NCBI GenBank assembly: GCA_027625915.1
Contig: JANTQA010000032.1
Location: forward strand, 2,728,001-2,792,000
Length of the DNA: 64,000 nt
Source of the DNA: Anaeramoeba flamelloides
Lineage: Eukaryota > Metamonada > Anaeramoebidae
Direction of reading: 5' to 3'
Positions 1 to 11,804 of this stretch are shown here, piece after piece (positions within the stretch are counted from its first letter, which is position 1; each line of letters begins with the position of its first letter). The position numbers and the translations under genes are program-made. The notes under the pieces are model-generated. The model worked only from the letters and a program-made list of their open reading frames with translations, did not search any database and was not told where the DNA came from.

Positions 1-1124
1 TTTAGAAAAAATAATAAATTACCCCCAATCTTCACAATTTTTGCCTTAAAAAATCATACTAAATTTTGATTATAATATTTCAGAGTTTCCATTCCAAATA
101 TATAAACACAAAAAAAATTCCCAAGTTTTTCTATATTTTTTTTACAGTTACTTTTGTGAGTTTGAAACCATTTTAGATTTGATATTGTTATTTAAAATCA
201 CTTCACAGTCATTTTTCATCCTCAAAGTTCCCATTCAAAAATCTATTTGTGAATATTATTTTGTTTGTTTTTGACTTTGAAACCGGTAACTTTTTTATAA
301 AATCTCTTAAAAATAAAAAATTCTTTTGTAATCAGTGAATGGAAAACAAAAGAACAAATAGCCTTACAACAGACAGGGTGTCGAACTTTGTCCTTAAATT
401 CCACTTTAAAAAAAATAAAATAATTTAATTTTTTTTAAAAAAGTTGAAAAAGGCATAAAAGTTATAAAAGTATAATTGATACTTTTGGAAAAGGGTGATC
501 CCAAAAGCTTAAATTATCCAAAATATCAATAATTAAGAAAAACAAGAAGTCACTTAAAGAATAAAATGAAAAAAACAATTTCCTTTTTAGACTTTTACTA
601 CTTTTTAGTTTTTCTCACAAAATCCAAGATCAAATTTATCTAAAATTTTTTCCCATTTCTCACTCAAATCAGAAATTCTCTATTTTTTGTAACTCTATGT
701 ACTTCCCTTTCAAACCATCCTCAAAATAATAAAATGGGAAAACGAGACTTTTCTTGAACATGAAATTATAGAATCACTTTAATTGTCAAAAATTGGTAGC
801 TACTTTGGAATTTCTTTCTGGAAACCAAGATTTCTTCTTCCTTCTTCAAACCGTTCAAACAAGAAACACCACTCTTTAAATCAACAACCTTTTCGGAAAT
901 TGTCCTCGTTGTAATTTGGAATTGCAATTTTTAAAATTTGAAGATTTTATTTTAGGAAGATCCAGAAACAATTTACAACACTTTTCTGAGAAAAACTGGG
1001 ATTTCTGACACTCTTTTTCTTGTTATTTTTGTTTCGATCCGCTTATCAACAAAATTAACAATCAAAAATCAATTATTCTAATACCCATAAATAAACCATT
1101 TCGGAATTTTCTAGTCAACTCAAA
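1..1124. other. 5' flank without recognised gene
   Basis: AT-rich sequence with no open frame of coding character on either strand. The stretch around 790-1040 is slightly less AT-rich and may hold the promoter of the downstream plus-strand gene, but I see no recognisable motif. Confidence 0.4.
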
Positions 1125-1147
1125 ATGGGTTCAGTTTGTTCAATTGG
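1125..1147 (+). other. Possible alternative first exon with a myristoylation-type start
   Basis: An ATG in an A-rich Kozak-like context reads MGSVCSIG and runs straight into a perfect donor, GTAAGT, at 1148. Gly2 and Cys5 fit the N-myristoylation plus palmitoylation signature of membrane-tethered proteins. The exon ends in phase 2. It would join in frame to an acceptor ending TAG at 1500, giving a 212-residue form of the KEKE protein described next. It cannot join upstream of 1424, because a TGA precedes that ATG and no AG lies between. This is inference from splice signals only; it may equally be 5' untranslated sequence. Confidence 0.35.
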
Positions 1148-1423
1148 GTAAGTGGCAGTTTGGTTTTAATAAATTACCAAAAATCGCTTTATAAAAAAAG
1201 TAAACCAAAATATCCCAAAATGACCAAAACCTTCAAGAGCAAAATAAATATGAGAAAAAAATCAAGACAAAACCAAAAACTTGAAAAAAATATGCTTTTA
1301 ACTTTCATTTTTTTATTAATTTTGACCTTTTACTTGTTTTAAAAAATATTTTATTTACCTCAAAAAAAACAAAAAAAAAAAAAGTTGAAGATCATTTATT
1401 AATTGCCTTCAATTTTCACTTGA

Positions 1424-2364
1424 ATGAACGAACTCCAAAAAACAATATCTGAACCACTTCCAGTCCGATCAAACAACACTGATCAAATCACCATTCGTAG
1501 CCAAAGTGATTTGTATTTCAATAGGTTCTCGCGACCAGATCTCATTCGACCTCAACCCAAAAAAAATTTCCCTTCACAAAGGTAAAAATTATAAACGATG
1601 TTTGTAGAGAGTGCTTTCTTCTCCTCTTTTCAAATTATCGTGTTTCATCAAAATTCTTTATTTATCCTAAAAATAAATTTTTTTCAAAAAGTAAAAAAAC
1701 CCTTCCAAATAATAATTCCAAACATTAATTCTTTTTTTTTTTATTAACACGGTTTTATTTTAATAACTCTTTTTCTTTGAATCACTAACCCTAACTATGC
1801 GCTTTCTCAAACCAAAATCGATTTAAAAGTTCAAAATTTCACAATTATGATTTCACAAAGGAATTGACCCAATTTATTTCGCCTATTAACGATTTCATTG
1901 AAATGAATATTGAGCGGAACACAGAAAATCAATTCGAGCAACAAAGTCTTCTTGAAGAGTTACTCCAGTACCAAACAAACCAAAACACTTACACCAACAA
2001 ACAAGAAAAGGAAAAGGAAAAGGAAAAGGAAAAGGAAAAGGAAAAGGAAAAGGAAAAGGAAAAGGAAAAGGAAAAGGAAAAGGAAAAGGAAAAGAAAAAG
2101 AAAAAGAAAAAGAAAAAGAAAGAGGAAGAGGAAGAGGAACAAGAAAATGAAAAAGATCATCAAGAGCAAGAATTGGAGGAAGAAGGTGAGGAAGAGATAA
2201 CCGATTATGAACTTAGCGAAAAAGAAAAAGATTTAGCTTTTTCTCCTCCTCGGAGATCAAAATGCCCGCTGTGGCAAGACAACAAATTCAGAAAGATGCT
2301 TAATCTCGATTATGAAGACAGTTTTGAAGATTTCGAAAATAACACATTGGAAAACATGTTTTGA
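1424..2364 (+). CDS. Acidic KEKE-repeat protein, two exons, function unknown
   Basis: My model has exons 1424-1581 and 1830-2364 (693 nt, 230 residues). The donor is GTAAAA at 1582 and the acceptor is AAAAG at 1829, both phase 2, which keeps one open frame. The N-terminus starts MNELQKTISEPLP and is polar, with SDLYFNRFSRPDL near residues 30-43. After a Leu-rich patch (SLLEELLQ) comes a long Lys-Glu alternation from a GAAAAG-type microsatellite, then a Glu-rich stretch. The basic-proline tail SPPRRSKCPLWQDNKFRKML is followed by an acidic end, DYEDSFEDFENN. No known domain is recognised. The repeated KE tract is probably disordered or a single charged helix and will vary in length between strains. 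An upstream exon at 1125-1147 could supply a lipidated start instead. An AATAAA lies about 90 bases past the stop. Confidence 0.65.
2004..2118 (+). repeat. GAAAAG hexanucleotide microsatellite inside the KEKE gene
   Basis: About fifteen tandem near-perfect GAAAAG units grade into GAAAAA units. Because six is a multiple of three, length change alters only the number of Lys-Glu pairs. Confidence 0.9.
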
Positions 2365-2453
2365 TTTTCGGGTTTTCTCTTTGACTTTTTTTAGGGATTA
2401 CTTGCTTTACTATTTTTTTTCTTTTTGATGATAATTGTGTAATTAGACATTTT

Positions 2454-2459
2454 AATAAA
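2454..2459 (+). terminator. Candidate polyadenylation signal of the KEKE gene
   Basis: AATAAA about 90 bases after the stop codon, in T-rich sequence. In such AT-rich DNA this hexamer is common, so position is the only support. Confidence 0.35.
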
Positions 2460-2469
2460 ACACATTAAT

Positions 2470-5318
2470 TTTGTAGTTATATTAGAAGTCTTTTTTTTTG
2501 AAATTCCTTTCTCCCTTTCGAATTTTTTAAAAAAATTTATGAAACTATTTTTCTTTTTAAATCTTCATTACCAAATTTTTAAATTACTTTTTTGTTTTTC
2601 CTGTTTTGGAGGAACAATCATTTTTTTGCCACGTGGCTTTTTTAAACCCAAAGGTTGAATTAGACTTTAATTTTTGTTAAAAATATCTGTTTTTTTTAAT
2701 TTTTTTTTAATTTTTTGTTTTGTCAAAATAAAATATTTACTTTTAATTTTTTGGTTTTTCTCGTTACTTCTTACCAATTTTTGAACAACTCTCGCAATAC
2801 CTAAAAACTCAACAAAAAAATCAACACACCGTTAAGGGAGTTTTTATAACCCATCTCAAATTTGGACCCTTTGAAAATAATTTATTCTCAACATTTTGTT
2901 TTGTCTGCAGATCACTGTTATTTTCCCATTAAGAAATTAGAATTATTTATGTCAAGAACCCTATATTTTTATTCAATTTGTTAAAAAAAGTCTACTCTTT
3001 CCTAAAACCATTTCGAAATTATACTTTGAGATTTATTTTGACTGTTCATTGATTGACATTGTCATAAAATTTTTTACTTTTGTTTTTATGAATTTATGAG
3101 AAAAAAAAAGTTCGCTTTGGATCTTTGGTATTTCTTTTAATTGTAAAAGAAGAAGATCGATTTTTTCATCCAGATTTTCAAAAAAAACAAAATCAATCAA
3201 AGATTTAAATCTAGTCATCAAAATGTTTTATTCTAAAAGGGAAATTAATAAAAATAATCTGATTTAGGAATTAAAAATTTGAAATTTTTGTTGGTTTAAT
3301 AAAATCTTTTTTTTTAGAAAAGCTGCATGAAAATTTTGATTCATTTATTTTCCGACAAATATTTGGGTTTAATCATGTTATTTTTCAATAATTTCGTGAG
3401 AGTCTTTGTTTCAAATTTAATTTGAATTCGATTTTTTACTATTATTTTTTTCCATCAATGCATCCATCCTCCCAAAAAAGTAATAAAACAGAAACTCTAA
3501 AAGGTTATTTAGTCTATATTGAAAATCAAAAACAATGATTATGATTCGACGAGTTTAATTAATTGGAATACAATAATACTGGCAAGAGAATTGACTACTT
3601 TCATTTTTTTGTTATATGTAACCATTATTGGAAGTTATTATGGATTTATTTCTTCTTGGAAGAAAGATTTTTTTAAAATTTATGAGGTATATCTTTGAGT
3701 TTTTTTGAATAATTCTTACCTTAAAACATTGAGAAATTTCGATTTAAAGACTCTAAAAGTTGTTGTTCGTAATCTGAAAAACCAATATATGACTTCTCAA
3801 GATCAAAGATTCTCTGATAATTTGGTTTTTGTATGAAAAATATTTTTCTGAGAATATTGAATGAAAAAATTGGGAAAAAGTTAATTGAATACTTTATATC
3901 TTTTCTACCCAACCCCCACCCAGAAAAGCGTAAAATCATTTCCTAAAAAAAAAAGCAAAATATAAAATTAAAAATAAAATGGTATTGTTTTACAAAGTTC
4001 AAATAGGAAAATGACTCTCAAACCCCCACATTGTTCTAAAATTTTCTCTACAGTAGAACTACACGTGATTCGAAAAAAATATCCTCAGCAATCTTTATTC
4101 GAATATTTAGTCCTTAAAAAAAATAACTTGGTCATTCAAAAAAGAACACATGACCAACGCCAATAAGAAAATGGGTTTGACCAAATTTGTGAGACTAATC
4201 CATGAACCAAAATATCTATTTTTTTTTTTTTTCAGAAATAATTCTTTTCTCTCCATTTACCAGATTATTATTTTTTTCCACCTTTATTAGTCTTTTAGGG
4301 TACAATTTGATTGGTGTGATTAGTTTACTCTTTCGTATTTCGAATTACTTTTTTTCTGGAAAAGAAGTTTTCTCAAATATAAGATCAACAAAATATAGTA
4401 TTGTAACAACTAAATTCAAAAAACAATTTGAGGGATCGAAAAATAATGACAACTTTATCAAACTTGAAGTCAATTCAAAAAATCAGAACACAACCAAAAA
4501 AATTTGTGGGTATATATTCAAGAGAAATTCTTCAAAATTTTTATCACAGTTTTTTATTTTTGTTTCTGGAGAAAATTTTTTCGACTTTGGTTGAACAAAG
4601 ATTGTCTTGGTTTAAGCTCAAACAAAGTCAAAAAGGGAGTTGGTTATTGAGTGTGATCTTGGAAATTGCGTTTTTTGACAGTAGAGGTCTCAGATTTTGC
4701 AAGAGGAAATTTATTTTAAAAGTTTTTAAAATTTTTACAGTATTGCCATTGAGTCACATACACAATACACTTGATCAATAGCCTAGAAAAGTTCGAAAAA
4801 CTTGAGACAGGACTATACCATACATTTTGATAATAAACAAAAAATTAGAACTTTATAAGAGAGATTACAATCCTTTTTATTTTAGTTTTTTTTTTTGTTA
4901 CTTCATTTTTTAATTGACTCTGGCTTGAAAAGTGTTCAAATGTTGGGTGTTTCTATATTTTGAAAATTTTCTTAAGGGTTGTTCAATTATATCAAACAGG
5001 AGAACTGATAATAATTTTTTTTTAAAAACTCATTTATTTTGTTGAGTTGGAAGAGTTACCTTCTGAAACAAACACAAATTCCGAATTAAAAGTTATCCGA
5101 TTTTTAGGAATAAGTTTTGTTTTTTCAAAAGACTTTGAATTAATTACTAAAAAAATACATAACGAAAAAAAAAATATTTAATAAATCATTATTAGGTATT
5201 ATGCTTGATCTCATTTGCTTTCTTTTCTTACTATTCGTTGAATAGTAATTCTATAAAATTTTCTCTTCACATGAGAACAAAAAAGTGTTGAATATCTGTC
5301 TATTTTTTAATGAATTTT
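2470..5318. other. Intergenic stretch, possible minus-strand exons only
   Basis: Mostly low-complexity A/T. Two minus-strand open segments look mildly coding (listed separately). Plus-strand frames at 4202-4781 are open but Phe/Lys-rich, overlap one another and match no family I know, so I do not call them. Confidence 0.4.
3033..3939 (-). other. Candidate exon pair of an unrecognised small gene
   Basis: Two minus-strand open segments have amphipathic, non-homopolymeric composition. The segment at 3939-3721 ends with FDLEKSYIGFSDYEQQLL and stops four bases before a good donor, GTAAGA. The segment at 3221-3033 contains ENLDEKIDLLLLQLKEIPK and ends in a stop; a CTAG acceptor-like site sits just before it. 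They could be exons of one gene, but no splice pair that I find keeps a single frame, so this may be a pseudogene or chance. No family is recognised. Confidence 0.25.
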
Positions 5319-5799
5319 TACTGTAGTCAAAATAAAGCGTGCAAAAAAATTTAATGCGTGTTTCAAAATAAAAAGCGTGTTTTTTTGTTATAGAAAACCT
5401 ATACATTAACCAATCAAAGAAACCAATAATAAACCCTAAAAAAATATGGTATTGGTTTCTTAAAGTTCTATTATTTAAAAAGAAATTCTAAAAATGAAGG
5501 GATCAAATTGCAAAATTTATCTCAACAATAGAGTAAATTTTTTTGAAAATTTTTAATAATCAAAAAAACAAAAATATAAAAAAATTGAGAATATTATCGA
5601 AAATTTTCAACTATTTGCATGAATAATTTAAATTTTACAGAAAATAACCAGACCTTTACTTTCAAAATTGATTTGAGCTCAGGTATACTATTTGGTAGTA
5701 AATTGGATGTTACATTGGTACAAGAATAAAAAAAAAGCACGGATAATATTTTGAAACATGGATTATAATCTTTGTGCACGCATTATTTTGATCACTATA
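5319..5799. repeat. 480-bp TA-flanked inverted-repeat element, family B copy 1
   Basis: The left end reads TACTGTAGTCAAAATAAAGC and the right end reads GCATTATTTTGATCACTATA, so the ends are imperfect inverted repeats of about 20 bases with TA at both borders. A second, inverted copy at 51729-52205 matches over most of its length. No open frame. It looks like a non-autonomous Tc1/mariner-type element. Confidence 0.75.
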
Positions 5800-5934
5800 A
5801 TGAAAACAAAATGAAAATTTAATGAAAAATTAATGAAAAATAGAAATGAATTTCCTTGAATTTCAATTGAAATTGTCAAAGGAAGTTACACGGAATTTTG
5901 AAGGAAATGATTTGTTGAAAGTTGAATGAAATTT

Positions 5935-6034
5935 TACAGTCAGTTTCACTTTTAAAACACAAACTTTAATTGAAAATAAAGCACAAATTGTCTCAAATTA
6001 AAGCACAAACAAAAAGTCTCAAAATAAAGCACAT
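5935..6034. repeat. Family A palindromic MITE, left half only
   Basis: Begins TACAGTCAGTTTCACTTTTA and has the usual internal motifs with 'AAGCACAAA' repeats, but no matching right arm is found. It abuts the next, whole copy. Confidence 0.75.
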
Positions 6035-6173
6035 TTTTTTTTGAATATTTTTTCATTTTTTCAATTTTTTTAAATAGAATCCAGCCAACTATGCACTCCT
6101 CTCTTGAAAAACAAAACAAAAAAAACGAAATTTTCAAAATAGTCAAAAAAAAACTACTTTGAAAAAATCGAAA

Positions 6174-6374
6174 TACAGTCAGTTTCACTTTTAAGGCACA
6201 AATTTTCAACAAAATTTAAGGCACAATAAAAATCTCAAATTAAGGCACAAAATTTGGAATTTTTTTTTTACAATTTATTTTTACTAGAAAAAAAAAATTG
6301 TGCCTTATTTTGAGATTTTTTTGTGCCTTAAATTACTACAAAAAGTTTGTGATTTAAAAGTGAAACTGACTGTA
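6174..6374. repeat. Family A palindromic MITE, whole
   Basis: About 200 bp; TACAGTCAGTTTCAC at the left and GTGAAACTGACTGTA at the right. The two arms are near-complete inverted complements around a short AT-rich loop. TA borders fit a TA target-site duplication, and the CAGT tip is typical of Tc1/mariner ends. Confidence 0.9.
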
Positions 6375-6601
6375 TTATTCTATATTTTTTTAGATTGTAG
6401 AATGGGATTATTTTTACAATAAAAACCCTTTATTTATTATTTTGAAGAACTGATAGATCTTGTATTTTTCTTCTTATAATTCTAGTAGTATTTGTGATAA
6501 CAAAATCAAATTAGAATTTTATCAAAATTAGTTCATTATTAAAGAATTTACAAAAAAAATCGAGGTAGATTCACTTCATTTATCAACTTGAGAAAAATGA
6601 A

Positions 6602-6802
6602 TACAGTCAGTTTCACTTTTAAGACACAAACTTTCAACGAAATTTAAGGCACAAAAAAAAATCTCAAATTAAGGCACAATATTCAGATTCTAGTAAAAAT
6701 AAATTAAAAAATTAAAATTCCAAATCTTGTGCCTTAATTTGAGATTTTTTTGTACATTAAATTTCGTTGAAAGTTTGTGCCTTAAAAGTGAAACTGACTG
6801 TA
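6602..6802. repeat. Family A palindromic MITE, whole
   Basis: Same ends and arms as the copy at 6174, with a few substitutions, for example AAGACACAAA in place of AAGGCACAAA. Confidence 0.9.
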
Positions 6803-6972
6803 ATCATTTTTCAAAAAGTTCATTTTAATCGATTAAATTTCTGGTCAAAAGATCTTAATGACTACGTTTGCAATTTTTAAATTTGTCTCAACACTATTTG
6901 TTCAAATCTCATTTAAAATGTGAAAGAATGATATTCGAAATATTCTCCAATTTGGATCAAAAAATCATTTTA

Positions 6973-7635
6973 TGTCACTGTTGAGAGAAATATGTTGGAC
7001 AGAGAAAAATGGTTGGATAGCACTTTTAATTGGGAACATTACTGAAAATGAGTTTTAATTTCAATCATTTGTGAAATAACTAAAGAAAATAACAATAATC
7101 TACTTATTAGAATAAGGATTAATCTAATTCTACTTTTTTCAAAACCTTCTATCTTATAATCTAAAGCAAGTTTAAAAGTGCCATTTTCGGAATTAATAGT
7201 AAAATTTACTAAAACTTGGATTTTTGTTAAAATAACATGATCTACTTTAGTTATCAACCAATCAAATGAATATTCTACACAAACCACAGATTAATGAACT
7301 TTTAACAACTTTAAACCTGGATTTATATAAAAGACACCTAGTTATCAATAGGATTTGATTTTCAATTTACAGTCAGTTTCACTTTTAAGGCACAAACTTT
7401 CAACGAAATTTAAGGCACAAAAAAAATCTCAAATTAAAGCACAAAATTCAAATTCTAGTAAAAATAAATTGTAAAAAAAAATTACAAATTTTGTGCCTTA
7501 ATTTGAGATTTTTTTGTGCCTTAAATTTCGTTGAAAGTTTGTGTCTTAAAAGTGAAACTGAATGTACTAATGTTCTCAATTAAAAATGGTGTCCAACCAT
7601 TTTTCTGTGTCCAACATTTTTCTCTCAACAGTCAT
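6973..7635. repeat. 660-bp element with about 65-bp terminal inverted repeats
   Basis: The left end carries CTGTTGAGAGAAATATGTTG and the right end its complement, CAACATTTTTCTCTCAACAG. Similarity extends about 65 bases inward on each side (GGTTGGATAGCAC against GTGTCCAACC). The interior is A/T-rich with no coding frame. A whole family A MITE sits inside, against the right arm, so this element is the older host. No second copy was noticed in the window. Confidence 0.8.
7368..7566. repeat. Family A palindromic MITE, nested
   Basis: Whole copy inserted inside the 660-bp element, ending directly beside that element's right inverted repeat. TA borders are present. Confidence 0.9.
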
Positions 7636-8205
7636 TTTTTAAAAGGAAAAATGAAATTGAAATTTTGAGATACGAGAACTCGAACACCTTGTTAATGGAT
7701 CGTAAAAATGAAATTGAAAAATAATCATAATTTTCTAAAATTAAAAAAACCTCTCAATAAAAGACATTAAATCTAAATAATCGTTTTGTCAATGATTTTT
7801 GATCATTGAGTTTTTTTGAATTGTTACATTGTTATTCCACAAACAATTTATCCGTTCCAGCCCTAATTTGAAAATTTATAAGAAATATAAATTGGTTGTC
7901 TATTATAAAATTGTGTTTTTAGAAATAGAGAATTCAATTTCTATCATAAAATAAAAATTTCAACTTCTCTTACTTCATTAGAGTTTTTTTGTAAAAACAA
8001 AGGCAAAAATTAAATTTTCTCAAGAAATGAAAACACAGAAACCATGGTAAATTGAAAGTATTTTTCGATTTTGTTTTTAAAATTGTAAAAACCTGAGATT
8101 TTAACAATTTTGGAAATTGAAGATCCACATTAGTGTAAGTATTTTAATGAATTTATTTGACAATTCCCAAAACCAAAAAATGGATAACTTATTTTTATCT
8201 TCTAT

Positions 8206-8404
8206 TACAGTCAGTTTCACTTTTAAGATACAAACTTTCAACGAAATTTAAGACAAAAAAATCTCAAATTAAAGTACAATTTTTTGTAAATTTTTTTAAT
8301 CCAAATCGTTTTACAAGAATACGAATTTTTGGGTTTTAATTTTATGTTTTTTTTTGTATTTTCACATAATTTAAAGTTTTACACCTTAAAAGTGATATTG
8401 ACTG
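8206..8404. repeat. Family A palindromic MITE, diverged
   Basis: Left end TACAGTCAGTTTCAC is intact; the interior and right end (GTGATATTGACTG) have drifted, so this is an older copy. Confidence 0.8.
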
Positions 8405-8572
8405 GATTTTCATTTAAGGACTACAGTTTAACCTTGAAAATTTTAAATATATTGTATTATTTAACTTGTACTCCACAAAAAGAATTTTCGTTTTGAAGAA
8501 ATTGATTAAAATAAAACTATTTTCAAAGTCAAGGACACACAAAAAAAATAATTGAAAAATGTATTTTTGAAG

Positions 8573-8773
8573 TACAGTCAGTTTCACTTTTAAGGTACAA
8601 ACTTTCAACCCGAATTAAGGCACAATAAAAATCTCAAATTAAAGCACAAAATTTTGATTCTAGTAAAATAAATTGTAAAAATAAAAATTCCAAAATTTGT
8701 GCCTTAATTTGAGATTTAATTGTACCTTAAATTTCGTTGAAAGTTTGTGCCTTAAAAGTGAAACCGACTGTTA
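8573..8773. repeat. Family A palindromic MITE, whole
   Basis: Both arms present; right tip GTGAAACCGACTGTTA with small changes. Confidence 0.88.
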
Positions 8774-9152
8774 AAGTTTTAAAAAATAGAGTGACTAGAG
8801 GTATTTTCAGGTAACAGTTCAAATTTGAAAAAAGTACAAATTTGTAGAGGTAACCATAAAAAGCACTTAGAACAGCTTGGGGGGTGTTTATTGTTTATAG
8901 ATTTGAAATAGAAATTATGAACTATTAAAAACAAATTTTGACGAGGATTTTAGAATAGGTCAAATTGTGAAAATTTTCTGAAAAATGAAATTGACCCTTT
9001 TTTTATAAAAGAACTTTCCAGTGGACAAATTTAACATAGATTATGGCAAATCTACCCCCAGTCGTCTATACCCTTTACAAAACTGTTGAACCAAGGATAA
9101 TATAATATAGTATTCCAATATTTTTGGTAGTATATAGTGTATTTGATTAACA

Positions 9153-9265
9153 TACAGTCAGTTTCACTTTTAAGACACAAACTTTCTACGAAATTTAAGG
9201 CACAAAAAAAATCTCAAATTAAGGTACAAAATTCAAATTCTAGTAAAATAGATTGAGAAATAAAA
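9153..9265. repeat. Family A palindromic MITE, left half
   Basis: A left arm starting TACAGTCAGTTTCAC runs into unrelated sequence where the right arm should be. A whole copy follows about 70 bases later. Confidence 0.8.
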
Positions 9266-9336
9266 CTGATAACCAATATTGTTTGTTTTTTTTTCTGGAA
9301 ATAACAGACCAATTTGCTTAATAAATCAAAATAAAA

Positions 9337-9537
9337 TACAGTCAGTTTCACTTTCCAGGCACAAACTTTCAACGAAATTTAAGGTACAAAAAAATCTCAA
9401 ATTAAAGCATAATTTTTTGGAATTTTAATTTTCACAATTTATTTTACTAGAATTTGAATTTTGTACTTTAATTTGGGATTTTTTTTGTGCCTTAAATTTC
9501 GTAGAAAGTTTGTGTCTTAAAAGTGAAACTGACTGTA
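9337..9537. repeat. Family A palindromic MITE, whole
   Basis: Ends TACAGTCAGTTTCAC and GTGAAACTGACTGTA, with both arms retained. Confidence 0.9.
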
Positions 9538-10451
9538 CATTAATTGTTTCGATCTAATTTTTATATATTTTTTGTTATTTTTTATCCATAAAAAAAAACA
9601 ATTTCAATTGAGGATCTTTTTCACTATTCAACATACAGTTATAAACTTATAAAATAGTTTATTCGATAAACTACAGGTTAACACAATTTCTTAACAACTC
9701 AGAAAAATCATAAGATAAAAAAAAAATCATCAAATACTTTTAATAAAAAACCCCCCTATCCCTATAATTGTTACACCCCAATTACATCTGTGTTAGAATT
9801 GGCTATTTTACTATAAAATATTTTTTATCCAGAAAAACTAAAGTTATTGAAAACATAATTGATATTTAAACTAAAGAATTACATTATTTTTAAATATAAA
9901 CTTTTTGATGAAAAATTAAAGTATTCACACTTTATTGATTATTATTATTATTTCAGAGAATAATTTACCAGATAAAAAATATTTTTCATTTTTTTAATAT
10001 TTGTGATACAAATCCCTAATTTCCCAAAATCATAAACAACGATAATACTAAAAAATAAAAAAAAAAAATTGATCGAACTTTAACTTTTAAAAATGAGCTT
10101 ATTATATAAAAAATACTCTGGGATTTTTTTTTAATATTATTTTATCAAGGGGTTTATTAATTCATCTTTTTTATAGTCAGTTTTTTTCTCATTTAAGAAA
10201 TTAAAAAAAAAACAGTGGTTATTCTTTCTAAAATTAAAAAGAATTGTGTAAGATCTATGATTTTTCTCTATTTCTTTGAATCATGGAAAATATAGGCACT
10301 CTAAAGCACCCTGTGGTCTTTCCAGGGCTTTTTCACCAATCAAAATAAATGAAATAAATCCAAAATTTTAATTATTTATTTAAAACCCTAGAAAAGCACC
10401 ATTAGTTTTTTATTAATTCTTTTTTTGATTCATAAAATCAATACACTTAAA

Positions 10452-10612
10452 TTAGGTTTTTTTGAAGATTTCTATTTTATTTCTGAAGTGTTCTAGATTT
10501 TTTTGAGTTTTCTATTTTATTTGGAAAACCTATAAATTCTACATATAAAATAGAAAACCTCAAAAAAACCTAGTACACTTCAGAAATAAAATAGAAAACC
10601 TCAAAACAACTT
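10452..10612. repeat. Hairpin repeat of about 160 bp
   Basis: Left arm has TTCTATTTTATTTCTGAAGT and right arm ACTTCAGAAATAAAATAGAA; the arms pair nearly throughout. A related motif (TTAAGATTTTCTATTTTATT) occurs near 48408. Confidence 0.75.
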
Positions 10613-11239
10613 AACGAAAATCTACTTATTTCCAAATAAACAGAAAACTCAAGAAAACCCTTGGCGCCTTTCCAGAATTTAAAAGAATGGAAAAAAGACA
10701 AAGATTTTACTCATTCTTTTGAATCCTGGAAAAGTTAACAGTATTGTTTTTTTTTTAATTTAAGAAATTAAAAAAAAACTAACGACATTTCAAACTCAAA
10801 TGATTTTCTTAAAATTTTAATTCTGAAATTGCAGTAGTTCAATTTATAGTTGTTTTAAATTTTGAAATTTGTAATTAATAAACTCTTTTTCTAAAATTGT
10901 GACTCACTTGAAATAATAAATTGAAAAAAAAAAAAAATTCCTTTAGTATTCAAGAACAATTAATAACTAAATATGATTTGTAATTCACTTTTAAATCATA
11001 TTAAATCTAAAAAAGCCTGATATATTAAAAAGTAAAAAAAAATACAACCAAAAAGTAAAAAAAAGTGAGTCACAATTTGTGAAATGAGCATTACCAATTT
11101 TTTATTACTGAAGTTTCACTGAAAAAAAGTTGAACAACAAGATTTTTTATGAATAATTAAATCCATTTTCAAAGACATTACATAGTCGAAATTTTCATTG
11201 TGATTATTTGTATTTTCAAAGATCTTTTTTTTTCCACAT

Positions 11240-11247
<8 letters not shown>

Positions 11248-11293
<46 letters not shown>

Positions 11294-11312
11294 AAAAGAA
11301 AAAAAAAAAAAA
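11248..11312. repeat. Poly-A tract with few G interruptions
   Basis: About 65 bases, almost all A on the plus strand. The minus-strand frame across it is only a poly-Phe artefact. Confidence 0.9.
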
Positions 11313-11758
11313 GAAATCAAAAAAAAAAGAAAAACAAAAGAAAAAGAAAAAATTTGAGCAAGCAAAACTAAAATTTGAAAAATTAGAAAAAATGATTCTG
11401 ATCCAAAAATTTGAAAATAATTTTTGTAAAGAATACTGGAATAAACCCTCAAAACAACTCCCATTAACATTATAAAGTGAGTCAAAATTTATGAAAAATA
11501 GTTTATTTTCAAATTCTTATTCTCTATAAGGGATATAGCCGATTAATTTATCAAAAACTGGGATTTTTTAATTTTTGAATTAAGTTAAATCTTCTTTTAT
11601 TTATTGTTATTCTTACAGGATCAATTTTTGCTAAAAAAGTGAAGAGTTTTTCAACTATTAACTTGAAAAAAAAAAAAAAAAAGCAATTTAAAAGTATTGG
11701 TGTTATTCTTATTATTGAAAAAAATTAAATAAAAAAAAAAAAACAAACATAAAACAAC

Positions 11759-11763
<5 letters not shown>

Positions 11764-11803
<40 letters not shown>
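11764..11803. repeat. TA dinucleotide microsatellite
   Basis: About twenty uninterrupted TA units, some 140 bases past the stop of the minus-strand DDB1-like gene. Confidence 0.95.

Positions 11804-11804
<1 letters not shown>

Noticed and set aside
1573-1861. Direct repeat TTCACAAAGG at 1573 and 1852 as intron borders of the KEKE gene
   Set aside because: An acceptor at 1860 would put a stop in frame two codons later; the acceptor at 1829 keeps the frame, so the repeat does not mark the junction.
1910-2200. Plus-strand frame of Lys-Arg repeats over the KEKE region
   Set aside because: It is the shifted reading of the GAAAAG microsatellite; the KEKE frame has flanking non-repeat protein and splice support.
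4202-4781. Two overlapping plus-strand open frames of 117-130 residues
   Set aside because: Phe/Lys-rich, in different frames over the same DNA, no family motif, no convincing splice partner.
5935-9537. CRISPR-like array appearance of regularly repeated units
   Set aside because: Units are 200-bp palindromes with TA borders, irregular spacing and eukaryotic context; these are MITEs.
11216-11485. Minus-strand frame with a poly-Phe core
   Set aside because: Produced by the poly-A tract; no protein character.
11764-11803. TA run as telomere or centromere signal
   Set aside because: It is a simple dinucleotide microsatellite and occurs again at 62949.
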